Assembly (NCBI GenBank): GCA_004000515.1
Contig: CP034537.1
Coordinates: forward strand, 682,001 to 746,000
Source: Pseudomonas poae
Lineage (GTDB): Bacteria > Pseudomonadota > Gammaproteobacteria > Pseudomonadales > Pseudomonadaceae
DNA length: 64,000 nt
Reading direction: 5' to 3'
The notes beneath the pieces were generated by a model that was given only the letters and a program-made list of their open reading frames with translations, ran no database searches and was not told the origin of the DNA. Positions 40,307-51,844 of the stretch are shown piece by piece; the first letter of the stretch is position 1; every line of letters begins with the position of its first letter. Both the position numbers and the translations under genes were made by a program.

Positions 40307-42268
40307 ATGCGCCTGAAGCTGCTGACCAATCTCAACACCCTTCTTCTGGTGGCCGTGTGCCTGGCACTTGGGGCGACACTCTGGTGGTCGCAACAGGCGC
40401 TGGAACGGCCGTATCTGCTGATGGAGCGTTACCTGGGCCTGTCCCAGTCCTTCCAGAACCAAGCCGCGCGTAACATCGACGACTACCTGGCCAGCGGCGA
40501 CGCCCTGCGTTTGAGCAGTGCCAGCCAGAGCCTGGAAAGCCTGCTGCAACACCTGGACGATCTGCCCGCCGAGCTGGCGCAAAACCTGCGCCCGAGCCTG
40601 GTGGACCTGGACACCTTCAGCAAGACCGACCTGCTGGCCGCCGGCAAGCTGGCCGGCGACCCGCAAGCGCTGCTGTTGCAGGCCGAGCGTGAGTTGGGCG
40701 CGAACCTGGAGCAACTGAGTCAGTACGCCCTAGGCGTGAATTCCGCTGATGCGGCACGTTATCTGCCGCCATTGCTGGCCGCCTCTCAACACTTGGGCAA
40801 GCTGTCCCTGGCCCGCGACAAATTGGTGAGCAGCGGCCGCGCGGAACTGGCCGACGATGTGGAACGCGAAGTCAGCAATATCCGCAGCCAGGCCGACCTG
40901 CTGGAACACCTGCCGCTGCTCGGCGTGAAGGCCAGCGCCGAATCCAGCGCCGATGATTTCTCCGCCCTGATGGGCCTGGAAAACAGCGAAAAAGCTGAAA
41001 CCCAGGACACCGGCGTCGACCTCAAGCGCGAACTCAACAGCCTGCTGACCCGCTACCCCGCCGAACTCAAGCGCACCCGCGAGCAGATCCAGCAACGCGC
41101 CGACCTGGCCAACGCCACCCACCTGAAAATCAACGCCGTGCAACACGCCATCGCCGGCCTGGAGCCGGTGGTGCGCGCCCAGCACGGCAAGATCCAGGGC
41201 GAAGTGCGGGTGATGCAAGGGGTGATGATCGGCCTGATCCTGCTGATAGCGCTGCTCATCGACACCTTGCAACGCCGCCTGGCCCGCGTGCTGACCAACC
41301 TGGCACCCGCCCTGTCGACCTGGGCCGAAGGCGACTTCAGCCAGCCGATTGCCTTGGGCAAGACCAACCGTGAACTGCACGATATCGAAGCCTCCCTGAA
41401 TCGCCTGCGCGCCTACCTGGTGGATCTGGTGGGCACCATTCGCGGCAATGCCGAAGAAGTCGCCGGCAGCAGCCGCGCCCTCGCCGAACTGAGCAGCGGC
41501 CTGCACGACGGCGCCGAGCGCCAGGCTGGGGACACTGCGCAGATCCGCGATTCACTCGGCGAACTGGAGGCGACCATCCAACAAGTGGCGGGCGACGCCA
41601 GCCAAGCCGCCGATGCCAGCCGCAGCGCGGGTGAGGCGGTTGAACAAGGCCAACGCGTGATAGGCCTGAGCCTGACCGGACTGCACGCACTGGTGGGTGA
41701 AGTTCAGCAAAATGCGCAGATGATCGAAAAGCTCGCCGAGGAATCCGCCACCATCGGCGGCGTGCTCACGGTGATTCGTTCGATTGCCGACCAAACCAAC
41801 CTGCTGGCCCTCAACGCAGCGATTGAAGCCGCCCGCGCAGGCGAGGCAGGACGAGGGTTTGCGGTGGTTGCCGACGAAGTACGCTCGCTGGCGCAGCGCA
41901 CTGCCGGTGCCACAGCGGAAATTCAGACGCTGATCGCCGGCCTGCAAAGCGCCGCGCACCAATCGGTGCAAGGCATGCGGGCGCAAGTCGAACACGCCGA
42001 AGCCACCGCCCAGCAGGCCCAGGCGGCGGACGGTGCGCTGGATGAGATCGTCGGTGCGATCCAGACCATCTCCGACACAGCAGTGCGGATTGCCGATGTG
42101 ACCGCACAGCAAAGTGGCGCCGTCAGTGAGATTCGCGACAACAGCGAGCGGATTCATCAGTTGGGTGAAGACAACCTACTGCGTATTGGCCAGGGGCGAA
42201 ACCAAGGCGAGCATCTGTTGGTGCTGGGCGGGCAGCTCAATACGGCGGTGCAGGCCTTCCGCGTCTGA
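40307..42268 (+). CDS. Methyl-accepting chemotaxis protein (CtpL-like)
   Basis: 653 aa, intact. First membrane helix ([17 protein letters not shown]), a long helical periplasmic domain (to about residue 305), a second helix ([14 protein letters not shown]), a HAMP region and the MCP signalling domain with the hairpin tip [20 protein letters not shown]. The position between gcbA and aroQ matches PA4844 (ctpL, phosphate taxis in P. aeruginosa); the ligand here is not proven. The ATG at 40307 lacks a strong ribosome binding site; TTG 40295 is an alternative. Confidence 0.88.
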   Translation: MRLKLLTNLNTLLLVAVCLALGATLWWSQQALERPYLLMERYLGLSQSFQNQAARNIDDYLASGDALRLSSASQSLESLLQHLDDLPAELAQNLRPSLVDLDTFSKTDLLAAGKLAGDPQALLLQAERELGANLEQLSQYALGVNSADAARYLPPLLAASQHLGKLSLARDKLVSSGRAELADDVEREVSNIRSQADLLEHLPLLGVKASAESSADDFSALMGLENSEKAETQDTGVDLKRELNSLLTRYPAELKRTREQIQQRADLANATHLKINAVQHAIAGLEPVVRAQHGKIQGEVRVMQGVMIGLILLIALLIDTLQRRLARVLTNLAPALSTWAEGDFSQPIALGKTNRELHDIEASLNRLRAYLVDLVGTIRGNAEEVAGSSRALAELSSGLHDGAERQAGDTAQIRDSLGELEATIQQVAGDASQAADASRSAGEAVEQGQRVIGLSLTGLHALVGEVQQNAQMIEKLAEESATIGGVLTVIRSIADQTNLLALNAAIEAARAGEAGRGFAVVADEVRSLAQRTAGATAEIQTLIAGLQSAAHQSVQGMRAQVEHAEATAQQAQAADGALDEIVGAIQTISDTAVRIADVTAQQSGAVSEIRDNSERIHQLGEDNLLRIGQGRNQGEHLLVLGGQLNTAVQAFRV

Positions 42269-42270
42269 CC

Positions 42271-42302
42271 CACCGCAATCGCAGGCAAGCCAGCTCCCAC
42301 AC
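42271..42302. repeat. Single REP
   Basis: One arm only, CGCAGGCAAGCCAGCTCCCA, immediately after the MCP stop; no inverted partner within 200 bases. Confidence 0.85.
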
Positions 42303-42446
42303 TGACCGAATCCAGCCTTGCAGTCACAAATTTTGCGCTATCCTCGCTAATCGTGCTGCCTACTGCATAGAACTGGACAGTCACAAAGGCTTTGCGGCAT
42401 AGTCGCCGGGTTCTGCCGTACCCACATCAATAACAAGGAACAGCCG

Positions 42447-42902
42447 ATGGCGACCTTTCTGGTTCTACACGGACCCAACCTGAACCTGCTCGGCACCCGT
42501 GAACCGGGCGTCTACGGGGCAGTCACCCTGGAACAGATCAACCTCGATCTGGAACGCAGGGCCCGTGAAGCCGGCCACCATCTGCTCTACCTGCAAAGCA
42601 ATGCCGAGTACGAATTGATTGATCGCATCCATGCCGCGCGCGGCGAAGGTGTGGACTTTATTCTGATCAATCCCGCCGCTTTTACGCATACAAGCGTTGC
42701 ATTACGTGACGCGCTGCTGGCGGTGAGCATCCCATTCATCGAAGTGCATTTGTCGAACGTGCACAAACGCGAAGCTTTCCGCCATCACTCCTACTTCTCC
42801 GATGTAGCGGTAGGTGTGATCTGCGGCCTTGGCGCCAGCGGTTACCGACTGGCCCTGGAGGCCGCCCTGGAACAACTTGAACAACCGGCCAAGCGCCCCT
42901 GA
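42447..42902 (+). CDS. aroQ: Type II 3-dehydroquinate dehydratase
   Basis: Shikimate pathway enzyme, 151 aa. [20 protein letters not shown] is the N-terminal signature including the catalytic Tyr; [34 protein letters not shown] and [14 protein letters not shown] complete the family pattern. First gene of an aroQ-accB-accC cluster with 24- and 17-base gaps; a large upstream gap (178 bases) likely holds the promoter. Confidence 0.96.
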   Translation: MATFLVLHGPNLNLLGTREPGVYGAVTLEQINLDLERRAREAGHHLLYLQSNAEYELIDRIHAARGEGVDFILINPAAFTHTSVALRDALLAVSIPFIEVHLSNVHKREAFRHHSYFSDVAVGVICGLGASGYRLALEAALEQLEQPAKRP

Positions 42903-42926
42903 CCGACCCTTGGGAGTTGATGATTC

Positions 42927-43388
42927 ATGGATATCCGTAAAGTTAAGAAACTGATCGAACTGCTGGAAGAATCCGGTATCGACGAGCTGGAAATCAAGGA
43001 AGGCGAAGAGTCCGTACGGATCAGCCGCCACAGCAAGACCCCGGCCCAGCAGTTCTACGCGCCGCAAATGCAAGCTCCGGCGCCTGCTGCTGCCCCGGCC
43101 ACTGCACCTGCCGCCGCCGCTGCTCCAGCCGCACCAGCTGCTCCAGTGCTGAACGGTTTCGTGGTCAAGTCGCCAATGGTCGGTACCTTCTACCGCACCC
43201 CGGCACCGACCTCGCCAGCCTTCGTAGAAGTTGGCCAGACCGTGAAAGTGGGCGACACCATCTGCATCGTTGAAGCGATGAAGATGATGAACCACATCAC
43301 TGCTGAAAAAGCCGGCGTCATCGAATCCATCCTGGTAGAAAACGGTCAGCCGGTTGAGTACGACCAGCCGCTGTTCACCATCGTTTGA
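42927..43388 (+). CDS. accB: Biotin carboxyl carrier protein of acetyl-CoA carboxylase
   Basis: 153 aa. N-terminal helical domain ([20 protein letters not shown]), Ala/Pro-rich linker, then a biotinyl domain with the biotinylated Lys in EAMKMMN. Carries the carboxyl group between AccC and the carboxyltransferase in the first step of fatty acid synthesis. GGGAG ribosome binding site precedes the ATG. Confidence 0.97.
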   Translation: MDIRKVKKLIELLEESGIDELEIKEGEESVRISRHSKTPAQQFYAPQMQAPAPAAAPATAPAAAAAPAAPAAPVLNGFVVKSPMVGTFYRTPAPTSPAFVEVGQTVKVGDTICIVEAMKMMNHITAEKAGVIESILVENGQPVEYDQPLFTIV

Positions 43389-43405
43389 ACCGCGGAGCGC
43401 CTTCG

Positions 43406-44766
43406 ATGTTGAAACCTGCGAAGAAACTGCAAAAGTCCTGATCGCCAACCGCGGCGAGATCGCGCTGCGTATCCTGCGCGCCTGTAAGGAAGAGGGCATC
43501 AAGACCGTCGCTGTTTACTCGACGGCCGATACCGAATTGATGCACGTGAAACTGGCGGACGAAAGCATCTGCATCGGCCCGCCACTGGCGACGAACTCGT
43601 ACCTGAAAGTCTCGAACATCATCGCGGCCGCAGAAGTGACCGGCGCTGATGGCATCCACCCGGGCTACGGCTTCCTCGCGGAAAACGCCGATTTCGCCGA
43701 ACAGGTGGAAAAATCCGGTTTTGCCTTCATCGGCCCGAAAGCCGAGACCATTCGCCTGATGGGCGACAAGGTATCGGCCAAGGACGCGATGATCGCGGCC
43801 GGCGTGCCAACCGTTCCTGGTTCCGACGGCCCGCTGCCGGAAGACGAGGAAACCGCTCTGCGCATTGGTCGTGAAGTCGGTTACCCGGTGATCATCAAGG
43901 CCGCCGGTGGCGGCGGTGGTCGCGGCATGCGCGTTGTGCACAAGGAAGAAGACCTGATCGAAGCGGCCAAGCAGACGCGCTCCGAAGCGGGTGCCTGGTT
44001 TGGCAACCCGATGGTCTACCTGGAAAAGTACCTGACCAACCCACGTCACGTGGAAGTGCAGGTACTGTCCGACGGCCAAGGCCACGCCATCCACCTGGGC
44101 GACCGCGATTGCTCGCTGCAACGTCGTCACCAGAAGGTACTGGAAGAAGCACCGGCACCGGGCCTGGACGAAAAAGCACGCGCCGAAGTACTGGCTCGCT
44201 GCGTCAAGGCGTGCATCGACATCAACTACCGTGGCGCCGGTACCTTTGAGTTCCTCTACGAGAACGGTCGTTTCTACTTCATCGAGATGAACACTCGTGT
44301 GCAAGTAGAGCACCCGGTTTCGGAGATGGTCACCGGTATCGACATCGTCAAGGAGATGCTGAGCATCGCCGCTGGCAACCCGCTGTCCTTCACCCAGGAC
44401 GACGTGAAGATGCACGGCCACTCTCTGGAGTGCCGCATCAACGCCGAAGACCCGAAAACCTTTATCCCAAGTCCAGGCCTGGTCAAGCATTTCCATGCTC
44501 CGGGCGGCAACGGCGTTCGCGTCGATTCGCACCTGTACAGCGGCTACAAGGTTCCGTCCAACTACGACTCGCTGATCGGCAAGCTGATCACCTGGGGCGC
44601 TACCCGTGACGAGGCCATGGCCCGCATGCGTAACGCCCTGGACGAAATCGTGGTCGACGGCATCAAGACCAACATCCCGCTGCACCGGGACCTGGTCCGT
44701 GATGAAGGCTTCTGCGAAGGTGGTGTGAACATTCACTACCTGGAACACAAGCTGGCCAACCAGTAA
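43406..44766 (+). CDS. accC: Biotin carboxylase subunit of acetyl-CoA carboxylase, one frameshift
   Basis: 453 aa after repair. True N-terminus [20 protein letters not shown] from the ATG at 43406; the A4 run at 43431-43434 lacks one base. ATP-grasp features: [16 protein letters not shown], and the biotin carboxylase signature around [20 protein letters not shown] (in short GTFEFLY) and [14 protein letters not shown]. Essential enzyme, so the frameshift cannot be a tolerated mutation in a living cell. Ends before a strong terminator. Confidence 0.96.
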
Positions 44767-44776
44767 GTGCTCCACC

Positions 44777-44806
44777 CAACAAAGCCGCCTTCGGGCGGTT
44801 TTGTTG
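44777..44806 (+). terminator. Rho-independent terminator of aroQ-accB-accC
   Basis: 13-bp stem with one G-T pair (CAACAAAGCCGCC with GGCGGTTTTGTTG) and a TTCG tetraloop, 10 bases after the accC stop, followed by TTTG. Confidence 0.92.
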
Positions 44807-44840
44807 TTTGTGCGGCACTGACTTTGTTGGATGGATGTTT

Positions 44841-44934
44841 TCTGTGGGAGCGGGCTTGCTCGCGAATGCGGTGCATCAGCTAAGATATTATTCACTGACA
44901 CAGCGCATTCGCGAGCAAGCCCGCTCCCACATTT
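44841..44934. repeat. REPIN (GCGGGCTTGCTCGCGAATGCG type)
   Basis: Symmetric inverted pair of GTGGGAGCGGGCTTGCTCGC arms about 36 bases apart, between accC and prmA. It belongs to a different sequence class from the CTGGCTTGCCTGCG elements. Confidence 0.92.
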
Positions 44935-45024
44935 GTTATGTGTACACCCCTCCCGCCGCTCGCGTAAACTTGCGCCCTTTCGCGACCTACCCGTCGCACA
45001 TTCAATTTTTCAAAGGTGCCCGCC

Positions 45025-45903
45025 ATGCCTTGGCTGCAAGTCCGTCTCGCCATCAGCCCAGAACAAGCCGAAACCTACGAAGACGCTTTCCTCGAAGTGG
45101 GCGCTGTGTCGGTGACCTTCATGGACGCCGAAGACCAGCCGATCTTCGAACCCGAACTCAACACCACCCCGCTGTGGTCCCATACCCATTTGTTGGCCCT
45201 GTTCGAAGACGGCACCGATGCCGCCAGCGTCCTGGCCCACATGGAACTGCTCACCGGCGGCCCGCTGCCAGAGCATCACAGCGAAGTCATCGAAGACCAG
45301 GACTGGGAACGCAGCTGGATGGACAACTTCCAGCCAATGCGTTTCGGCCAGCGCCTGTGGATCGTGCCGAGCTGGCACGCAGCGCCCGAGCCTGACGCGG
45401 TCAACCTGTTACTGGACCCAGGCCTGGCGTTCGGCACCGGCACCCACCCCACCACCGCCCTGTGCCTGGAATGGCTGGACGGCCAGGACCTGACCGACAG
45501 CCACGTGCTGGACTTCGGTTGCGGCTCGGGGATCCTCGCAATTGCTGCCCTGCTGCTAGGCGCCAAAGAAGCGGTCGGTACCGATATCGACGTGCAAGCT
45601 CTGGAAGCTTCCCGCGATAACGCCGGACGCAACAACATTCCTGAAGCCAAATTCCCACTCTACCTGCCGGAGCAACTGCCCCAGGTGCAGGCCGACGTGC
45701 TGGTGGCGAACATCCTCGCCGGGCCGCTAGTGTCCCTGGCACCGCAACTATCGAGCCTGGTCAAGCCGGGCGGCCGCCTGGCGCTGTCGGGCATCCTCGC
45801 CGAGCAAGGTGAAGACGTGGCCGCTGCCTACGCCAAGGATTTCGAGCTGGACCCGATCGCCAACCGCGATGGTTGGGTACGCATCAGCGGTCGTCGGCGC
45901 TAG
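45025..45903 (+). CDS. prmA: Ribosomal protein L11 methyltransferase
   Basis: 292 aa from ATG 45025. N-terminal L11-recognition domain ([20 protein letters not shown]), then a SAM-binding domain with [39 protein letters not shown] (motif I) and [12 protein letters not shown] (NIL motif). Methylates L11 lysines and the N-terminus. AAGG precedes; GTG 45016 is the less likely start. Followed 30 bases later by the DUF3426 gene. Confidence 0.95.
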   Translation: MPWLQVRLAISPEQAETYEDAFLEVGAVSVTFMDAEDQPIFEPELNTTPLWSHTHLLALFEDGTDAASVLAHMELLTGGPLPEHHSEVIEDQDWERSWMDNFQPMRFGQRLWIVPSWHAAPEPDAVNLLLDPGLAFGTGTHPTTALCLEWLDGQDLTDSHVLDFGCGSGILAIAALLLGAKEAVGTDIDVQALEASRDNAGRNNIPEAKFPLYLPEQLPQVQADVLVANILAGPLVSLAPQLSSLVKPGGRLALSGILAEQGEDVAAAYAKDFELDPIANRDGWVRISGRRR

Positions 45904-45933
45904 AATGAGCGCTTGCCTGAATCGGATGGCCGC

Positions 45934-47172
45934 ATGACCGACAGTTTCGTCACCCAGTGCCCGCATTGCCAAACCCGCTTCCGCGTCAGCCACGGTCAAT
46001 TGAACGTGGCACGTGGCGTGGTGCGCTGCGGCTCGTGCCTGCAAGTCTTCAATGCCGTTCGCCAGTTGATGGAGCAACGTGCTGGCGAAGCAACAGCGCC
46101 GGAGCCTGAGCTGCCGCCGGCGATTGAGCCTGAGCCGCCACGGGCAATCAGCCAGAAGCAGTGGACTGCGCAAGAGCTGGACCTGGACAACCTGGACCTG
46201 GACGAAGAACTGGCCAAGCTGGAACGCCGTGAGATTCAGCACACGCTACCGGCAGGCGCGGAACGCCGCCAACCCGGCGCCGACCGTCGGCAAAAGGAAG
46301 AGTCATTCAGCGCGAGCCGCGACACGGTCAAGGCCGAAGAGGAAAAGTGGGCCGCCAGCCTCTTCAGCGAACCGCCTGAAGAGCGCGACCACATCGTCGC
46401 GGATGAACACGAGTCGACGAAAGCCCCTGCGACCAAGCAGCGCACCGAACCCTCGATGTCATTCCACATCGACGACATCGATGACGAACCGCCACTGCGC
46501 TCAACGCTGGAAGATGAAGAGATCGACCCGCCTTTCACGCCGCTGACCCAGGCGACGCAAGAAGCCGAGCCACAAGAGCGCACCCAGCCCCGCCGCAAGC
46601 GCGCCCGCGTCGAGGCCAACATTCACGACGATGTACTCCAGGACCTGGAAGACGACCCGCTGCACCTCTACGCGCAAAAACGCCCGCCGAGCTGGGGCCG
46701 TCGCCTGATCTGGATCCTGCTGGTGCTGGTCGCTGCCGCGGGTCTCGCTGGCCAATACATCGCCTATCAATTCGATGACCTGGCCCGCCAGGACGCCTAT
46801 CGCCCGTGGTTCCAGCAACTGTGCCCGACACTAGGCTGCACCGTGCCATCACGGGTGGATATCGCGCACATCAAGAGCAGCAATCTGGTGGTGCGCAGCC
46901 ACCCGGATTTCGCCGGGGCGCTGGTAGTGGATGCGATCATCTATAACCGCGCGACATTCTCCCAGCCATTTCCGCTGCTGGAGCTACGCTTTGCCGATCT
47001 GAACGGCAACCTGATCGCCAGTCGTCGCTTCAAACCTGCCGAATACCTCAGCGGTGAACTGGCCGGCGTGAGCGAAATGCCATCGCAAACGCCGATCCAT
47101 ATCTCGCTGGATATCCTCGATCCGGGCAATAAAGCCGTGAATTACAGCCTGAGCTTTCACTCGCCCGAGTGA
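45934..47172 (+). CDS. Zinc-ribbon DUF3426 membrane protein
   Basis: 412 aa, intact. N-terminal MJ0042-type zinc finger CPHCQTRFRVS...CGSC (four Cys). A long acidic, low-complexity central stretch precedes one membrane helix (LIWILLVLVAAAGLAGQYIA) and a C-terminal DUF3426 domain (HPDFAGALVVDAIIYNRA). Function unknown. Conserved position between prmA and dusB in Pseudomonas. Confidence 0.88.
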   Translation: MTDSFVTQCPHCQTRFRVSHGQLNVARGVVRCGSCLQVFNAVRQLMEQRAGEATAPEPELPPAIEPEPPRAISQKQWTAQELDLDNLDLDEELAKLERREIQHTLPAGAERRQPGADRRQKEESFSASRDTVKAEEEKWAASLFSEPPEERDHIVADEHESTKAPATKQRTEPSMSFHIDDIDDEPPLRSTLEDEEIDPPFTPLTQATQEAEPQERTQPRRKRARVEANIHDDVLQDLEDDPLHLYAQKRPPSWGRRLIWILLVLVAAAGLAGQYIAYQFDDLARQDAYRPWFQQLCPTLGCTVPSRVDIAHIKSSNLVVRSHPDFAGALVVDAIIYNRATFSQPFPLLELRFADLNGNLIASRRFKPAEYLSGELAGVSEMPSQTPIHISLDILDPGNKAVNYSLSFHSPE

Positions 47173-47357
47173 ATCAGCTGATGCATCAAGGTTTGACGGC
47201 GGATTCTTGACTGAGCCCCGCGCAACCAAACCGGCGGCGATAAAGAAATAACTGTTCAGATTTTATCCAATTCAGCCTTTATCCAGTCATCGAGAGCGGG
47301 TATCATGCCAACCCTTTTTCGAACTCTAATGATCCGGCCCCACAACAGGGAAGTCCT

Positions 47358-48371
47358 ATGTCGGCGGTACGCATCGGCCCATACACATTGCAAAACGGCT
47401 TGATTCTCGCCCCGATGGCGGGCGTCACCGACCAGCCCTTTCGTCAGCTGTGCAAGCGTTTGGGCGCGGGTCTAGTAGTCTCGGAAATGGTCACCAGCGA
47501 CATGAGCTTGTGGAACACCCGCAAATCGCGGATGCGCATGATCCACGAAGGTGATCCCGAGCCCCGCTCGGTACAGATCGCCGGGGGTGATGCACAGATG
47601 CTGGCGGATGCGGCCCGGGCCAACGTGGAGTTGGGGGCGCAGATCATCGACATCAACATGGGCTGCCCGGCCAAGAAGGTCTGCAACAAGGCCGCCGGTT
47701 CCGCCCTGCTGAAAGATGAGCAGTTGGTTGCCGAGATCCTGCAGGCCGTTGTCGCCGCAGTCGATGTGCCGGTCACCCTGAAGATCCGTACCGGTTGGGA
47801 CCGGGACAACAAGAACGGCCTGACGGTGGCGAAGATCGCTGAACAGGCAGGAATTACAGCGCTGGCAGTGCATGGCCGCACCCGCGCCGACCTTTATACC
47901 GGTGAAGCCGAGTACGACACTATTGCTGCGATCAAGCAGGCAGTGTCGATGCCGGTGTTTGCCAATGGCGACATCGATTCAGCCGAGAAAGCCCGACGCG
48001 TACTGCACGCCACCGGTGCCGATGGCTTGTTGATTGGCCGGGCCGCCCAGGGGCGGCCGTGGATTTTCCGTGAGATCGAGCATTTTCTGCGTACCGGTGA
48101 AGTCATGCCGGCACCGGAGCTGATCGAGGTGGAACGTATTCTGCTAGAGCATCTGGCCGCCCTGCACGCTTTCTACGGAGACGTGATGGGAGTACGCATT
48201 GCTCGCAAGCATGTCGGCTGGTATCTCGCAACCCTGCCGGGCGCCAGGGAGTTTCGCGCCCACTTCAATCGTTTGGATGATACGGAAGCACAGTGCGCCA
48301 ACGTTCGTGAGTTCTTCAGCGAGCGTTACAAGAGCCTGGGGACAGGGGACGGAGAGGGGGTGGCCGCATGA
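47358..48371 (+). CDS. dusB: tRNA-dihydrouridine synthase B
   Basis: FMN enzyme reducing U17 in the tRNA D-loop, 337 aa. [20 protein letters not shown] (FMN/substrate), catalytic Cys in [29 protein letters not shown] and the phosphate-binding [12 protein letters not shown]. The 185-base upstream gap likely holds the promoter for dusB-fis. Its stop overlaps the fis start (ATGA at 48368), the classical dusB-fis operon. Confidence 0.96.
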   Translation: MSAVRIGPYTLQNGLILAPMAGVTDQPFRQLCKRLGAGLVVSEMVTSDMSLWNTRKSRMRMIHEGDPEPRSVQIAGGDAQMLADAARANVELGAQIIDINMGCPAKKVCNKAAGSALLKDEQLVAEILQAVVAAVDVPVTLKIRTGWDRDNKNGLTVAKIAEQAGITALAVHGRTRADLYTGEAEYDTIAAIKQAVSMPVFANGDIDSAEKARRVLHATGADGLLIGRAAQGRPWIFREIEHFLRTGEVMPAPELIEVERILLEHLAALHAFYGDVMGVRIARKHVGWYLATLPGAREFRAHFNRLDDTEAQCANVREFFSERYKSLGTGDGEGVAA

Positions 48372-48689
48372 CGATGATGACCGAGACTTTAGTGAGTGGA
48401 ACAACACCCGTGAGCGACAACGTCAATTTGAAACAGCACCTCAACACGCCGAGCGAAGAAGGCCAGACCCTTCGCGGGAGTGTCGAGAAGGCGCTGCACA
48501 ATTATTTCGCCCACCTAGAGGGCGCTTCCGTCACGGACGTGTACAACCTGGTGCTCTCCGAAGTCGAGGCGCCCTTGCTCGAAAAGCGTGATGAACTACG
48601 TCAAGGGCAACCAGACCAAAGCCAGTGAGCTGCTGGGCCTCAACCGTGGCACCTTGCGCAAAAAGCTCAAGCAGTACGATTTGTTGTAA
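48368..48689 (+). CDS. fis: DNA-binding protein Fis, one frameshift
   Basis: Nucleoid-associated global regulator, 106 aa after repair. The A4 run at 48582-48585 carries one base too many; three A gives [20 protein letters not shown], and the helix-turn-helix [19 protein letters not shown] follows to TAA at 48687. Read literally, the frame would lose the entire DNA-binding domain. It starts inside the dusB stop. Confidence 0.94.
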
Positions 48690-48706
48690 GCATTCAATCA
48701 AACCAG

Positions 48707-48740
48707 AAAGGCGCCCGCGTAAAAAACGGTCGCCTTTTTT
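48707..48740 (+). terminator. Rho-independent terminator after fis
   Basis: Stem AAAGGCG with CGCCTTT, extended inward by CCG/CGG after one mismatch, A-rich loop and a run of T. Sits 17 bases after the fis stop and separates fis from purH. Confidence 0.85.
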
Positions 48741-48771
48741 GCTGACTCCTTTGCTTTTGATGGAAATTGAA

Positions 48772-50380
48772 ATGACCGACCAGACTACCCGCCTGCCGAT
48801 CCGCCGCGCTTTGATCAGCGTCTCCGACAAGACCGGCATCCTCGAATTTGCCCGGGAGCTGGAAGCCCTGGGCGTGGAAATCCTCTCCACAGGCGGGACC
48901 TTCAAACTGCTGCAGGACAACGGCGTGGCCGCAGTAGAAGTGGCGGACTACACCGGTTTCGCAGAAATGATGGACGGTCGGGTCAAGACCCTGCACCCGA
49001 AAAATCCACGGCGGCATCCTTGGCCGTCGCGGTACCGACGACGCGATCATGGCCGAGCACGGCATCAAGCCAATCGACCTGGTAGCCGTTAACCTCTACC
49101 CGTTCGAAGCCACCATCAACAAGCCAGGCTGCGACCTGCCGACCGCCATCGAAAACATCGATATCGGTGGCCCGACCATGGTTCGCTCGGCAGCCAAGAA
49201 CCACAAAGACGTGGCCATCGTGGTTAACGCCAGCGATTACGCCAATGTGCTGGAAGGCCTGAAAGCCGGCGGCCTGACCTACGCCCAGCGTTTCGACCTG
49301 ATGCTCAAGGCGTTCGAACACACCGCCGCCTACGACGGCATGATCGCCAACTACATGGGCACCGTTAACCAAACGGCTGAAACCCTGAGCACCGAAGGCC
49401 GCAGCCAGTTCCCGCGCACCTTCAACAGCCAGTTCATCAAGGCCCAGGAAATGCGCTACGGCGAGAACCCGCACCAGAGCGCGGCGTTCTACGTAGAAGC
49501 CAAGCCCGCCGAAGTGGGCGTCGCCACCGCGACCCAACTGCAAGGCAAGGAACTGTCCTACAACAACGTGGCCGACACCGACGCCGCGCTGGAATGTGTG
49601 AAGAGCTTCGTCAAGCCGGCCTGCGTGATCGTCAAGCACGCCAACCCATGCGGCGTGGCCGTGAGCCCGGACGCTGAAGGCGGTATCCGCCAGGCGTACG
49701 AACTGGCCTACGCAACTGACACTGAATCGGCCTTCGGCGGCATCATCGCCTTCAACCGTGAACTGGATGCCGAGACCGCCAAGGCGATCGTCGAGCGTCA
49801 GTTCGTTGAAGTGATCATCGCGCCATCCGTAAGCGAAGAGGCTCGCGCCATCGTGGCGGCCAAAGCCAACGTGCGCCTGCTGGCCTGCGGCGAGTGGTCG
49901 GCTGACCGCGCTGCAGCCTGGGACTACAAGCGCGTCAATGGCGGCTTGCTGGTACAGAGCCGCGACATCGGCATGATCGGCAGCGAAGACCTGAAAGTGG
50001 TGACCAAGCGCGCCCCGACCGAGCAAGAGATCAACGACCTGATCTTTGCCTGGAAAGTGGCCAAGTACGTCAAATCCAACGCTATCGTCTACGCCAAGAA
50101 CCGCCAGACCATCGGTGTCGGCGCCGGCCAGATGAGCCGCGTGAACTCGGCACGTATCGCCGCGATCAAGGCTGAGCACGCTGGTTTGCAGGTAGTGGGT
50201 TCGGTGATGGCTTCCGATGCGTTCTTCCCGTTCCGTGATGGTTTGGATAATGCCGCCAAAGCCGGCGTTACCGCCGTAATCCAACCGGGTGGTTCGATGC
50301 GCGACGCTGAAGTCATCGCTGCTGCTGATGAAGCCGGCATCGCCATGGTCTTCACCGGCATGCGCCACTTCCGCCACTGA
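48772..50380 (+). CDS. purH: Bifunctional AICAR transformylase/IMP cyclohydrolase, one frameshift
   Basis: Last two steps of IMP synthesis, 535 aa after repair. N-terminal MGS-like IMP cyclohydrolase domain ([25 protein letters not shown]), then the AICARFT domain ([43 protein letters not shown]). The A5 run at 49000-49004 has one base too many; four A gives [20 protein letters not shown] 48772 with GGAAA upstream is chosen over ATG 48760. Confidence 0.96.
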
Positions 50381-50383
50381 TCC

Positions 50384-50510
50384 AAATGTGGGAGGGGCTT
50401 TTTGTAGTGAGCGGGCTTGCCCCGCGCTGGGCTGCGCAGCAGCCCCACTGGATCTCCAGTGAACCTGGCGGGGGACAAGCCCCCTCATTACAAAGAACCT
50501 CCCACATTTA
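50384..50510. repeat. Large palindromic element between purH and purD
   Basis: Outer arms AAATGTGGGAGG and CCTCCCACATTT enclose inner arms (GCGGGCTTGCCCC with GGGGACAAGCCCCC) and a central GGGCTGCGCAGCAGCCC hairpin. Sequence differs from the REPINs elsewhere in the window, though the ends share TGTGGGAG. Confidence 0.8.
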
Positions 50511-50551
50511 AAAGCGCTCCAGCAGCGCCAACAGAATTTGAGGTTTTTGAA

Positions 50552-51844
50552 ATGAATGTTTTGATCATTGGCAGCGGTGGCCGTGAACACGCCCTGGCCT
50601 GGAAAGTTGCCCAGGACCCGCGCGTCCAAAAAGTATTCGTAGCACCCGGCAACGCCGGTACCGCCATTGAAGCCAAGTGCGAGAACGTCGCTATCGACGT
50701 GTTGGCCCTCGAGCAACTGGCAGATTTTGCTGAAAAGAATGTATCCCTGACCATCGTCGGCCCAGAAGTCCCACTGGTTGCCGGCGTCGTGGACCTGTTC
50801 CGCAGCCGTGGTCTGGACTGCTTCGGCCCAACCGCAGGCGCTGCCCAGCTGGAAGGTTCCAAGGCGTTCACCAAGGACTTCCTGGCGCGCCACAAGATCC
50901 CGACCGCCGACTATCAGAACTTCACCGAGATCGAGCCAGCCCTGGCTTACCTGCGTGAAAAAGGTGCGCCGATCGTGATCAAGGCCGATGGCCTGGCCGC
51001 CGGTAAAGGCGTGATCGTGGCGATGACCTTGCAGGAAGCCGAAGACGCGGTGCGCGACATGCTCGCTGGCAACGCTTTTGGTGATGCAGGTTCGCGCGTC
51101 GTGATCGAGGAATTCCTCGACGGCGAAGAAGCCAGCTTTATCGTGATGGTCGACGGCAAGAACGTGCTGCCGATGGCCACCAGCCAAGACCACAAACGCG
51201 TCGGCGACGCTGACACTGGCCCGAACACGGGCGGCATGGGTGCCTACTCCCCTGCCCCAGTCGTCACCAGCGACGTGCACAAGCGCGTGATGGACCTGGT
51301 GATCTGGCCGACCGTGCGTGGCATGGCCGACGAAGGCAATGTGTACACCGGTTTCCTGTACGCCGGCCTGATGATCGACAAAGCGGGTAACCCGAAAGTC
51401 ATCGAGTTCAACTGCCGCTTCGGCGACCCGGAAACCCAACCGGTGATGCTGCGTCTGCAGTCGAGCCTGGTACTGCTGGTGGAAGCCGCGCTGGCCCAGG
51501 CCCTGGACAAGGTTGAAGCTCAATGGGACCCGCGTCCAAGCGTCGGCGTGGTGCTGGCAGCCGGTGGTTACCCTGCCGATTACGCCAAGGGCGATGTGAT
51601 TGAAGGCCTGGATGCGGCTGCTACGCTGGAAGGCAAGGTGTTCCATGCAGGCACCGCGCTCAAGGATGGCAAGGTTGTGACCGCAGGTGGTCGTGTGCTG
51701 TGTGCCACCGCGATGGGTGCCAGCGTCGACGCCGCGCAACAACAGGCCTACAAGCTGGCCGCGAAAATCGACTGGAACGGCTGTTTCTACCGCAAGGACA
51801 TCGGCTACCGCGCCATCGCCCGTGAACGTGGCGAGAACCAGTAA
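50552..51844 (+). CDS. purD: Phosphoribosylamine-glycine ligase
   Basis: GAR synthetase, second step of purine synthesis, 430 aa, intact. N-terminal NVLIIGSGGREHALAWKVAQ, ATP-grasp stretch IVIKADGLAAGKGVIVAMT, signature DHKRVGDADTGPNTGGMGAY and EFNCRFGDPETQ. The start is placed at ATG 50552; the longer open frame reads through the palindromic element. purH-purD-retS order is as in P. aeruginosa. Confidence 0.96.
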   Translation: MNVLIIGSGGREHALAWKVAQDPRVQKVFVAPGNAGTAIEAKCENVAIDVLALEQLADFAEKNVSLTIVGPEVPLVAGVVDLFRSRGLDCFGPTAGAAQLEGSKAFTKDFLARHKIPTADYQNFTEIEPALAYLREKGAPIVIKADGLAAGKGVIVAMTLQEAEDAVRDMLAGNAFGDAGSRVVIEEFLDGEEASFIVMVDGKNVLPMATSQDHKRVGDADTGPNTGGMGAYSPAPVVTSDVHKRVMDLVIWPTVRGMADEGNVYTGFLYAGLMIDKAGNPKVIEFNCRFGDPETQPVMLRLQSSLVLLVEAALAQALDKVEAQWDPRPSVGVVLAAGGYPADYAKGDVIEGLDAAATLEGKVFHAGTALKDGKVVTAGGRVLCATAMGASVDAAQQQAYKLAAKIDWNGCFYRKDIGYRAIARERGENQ

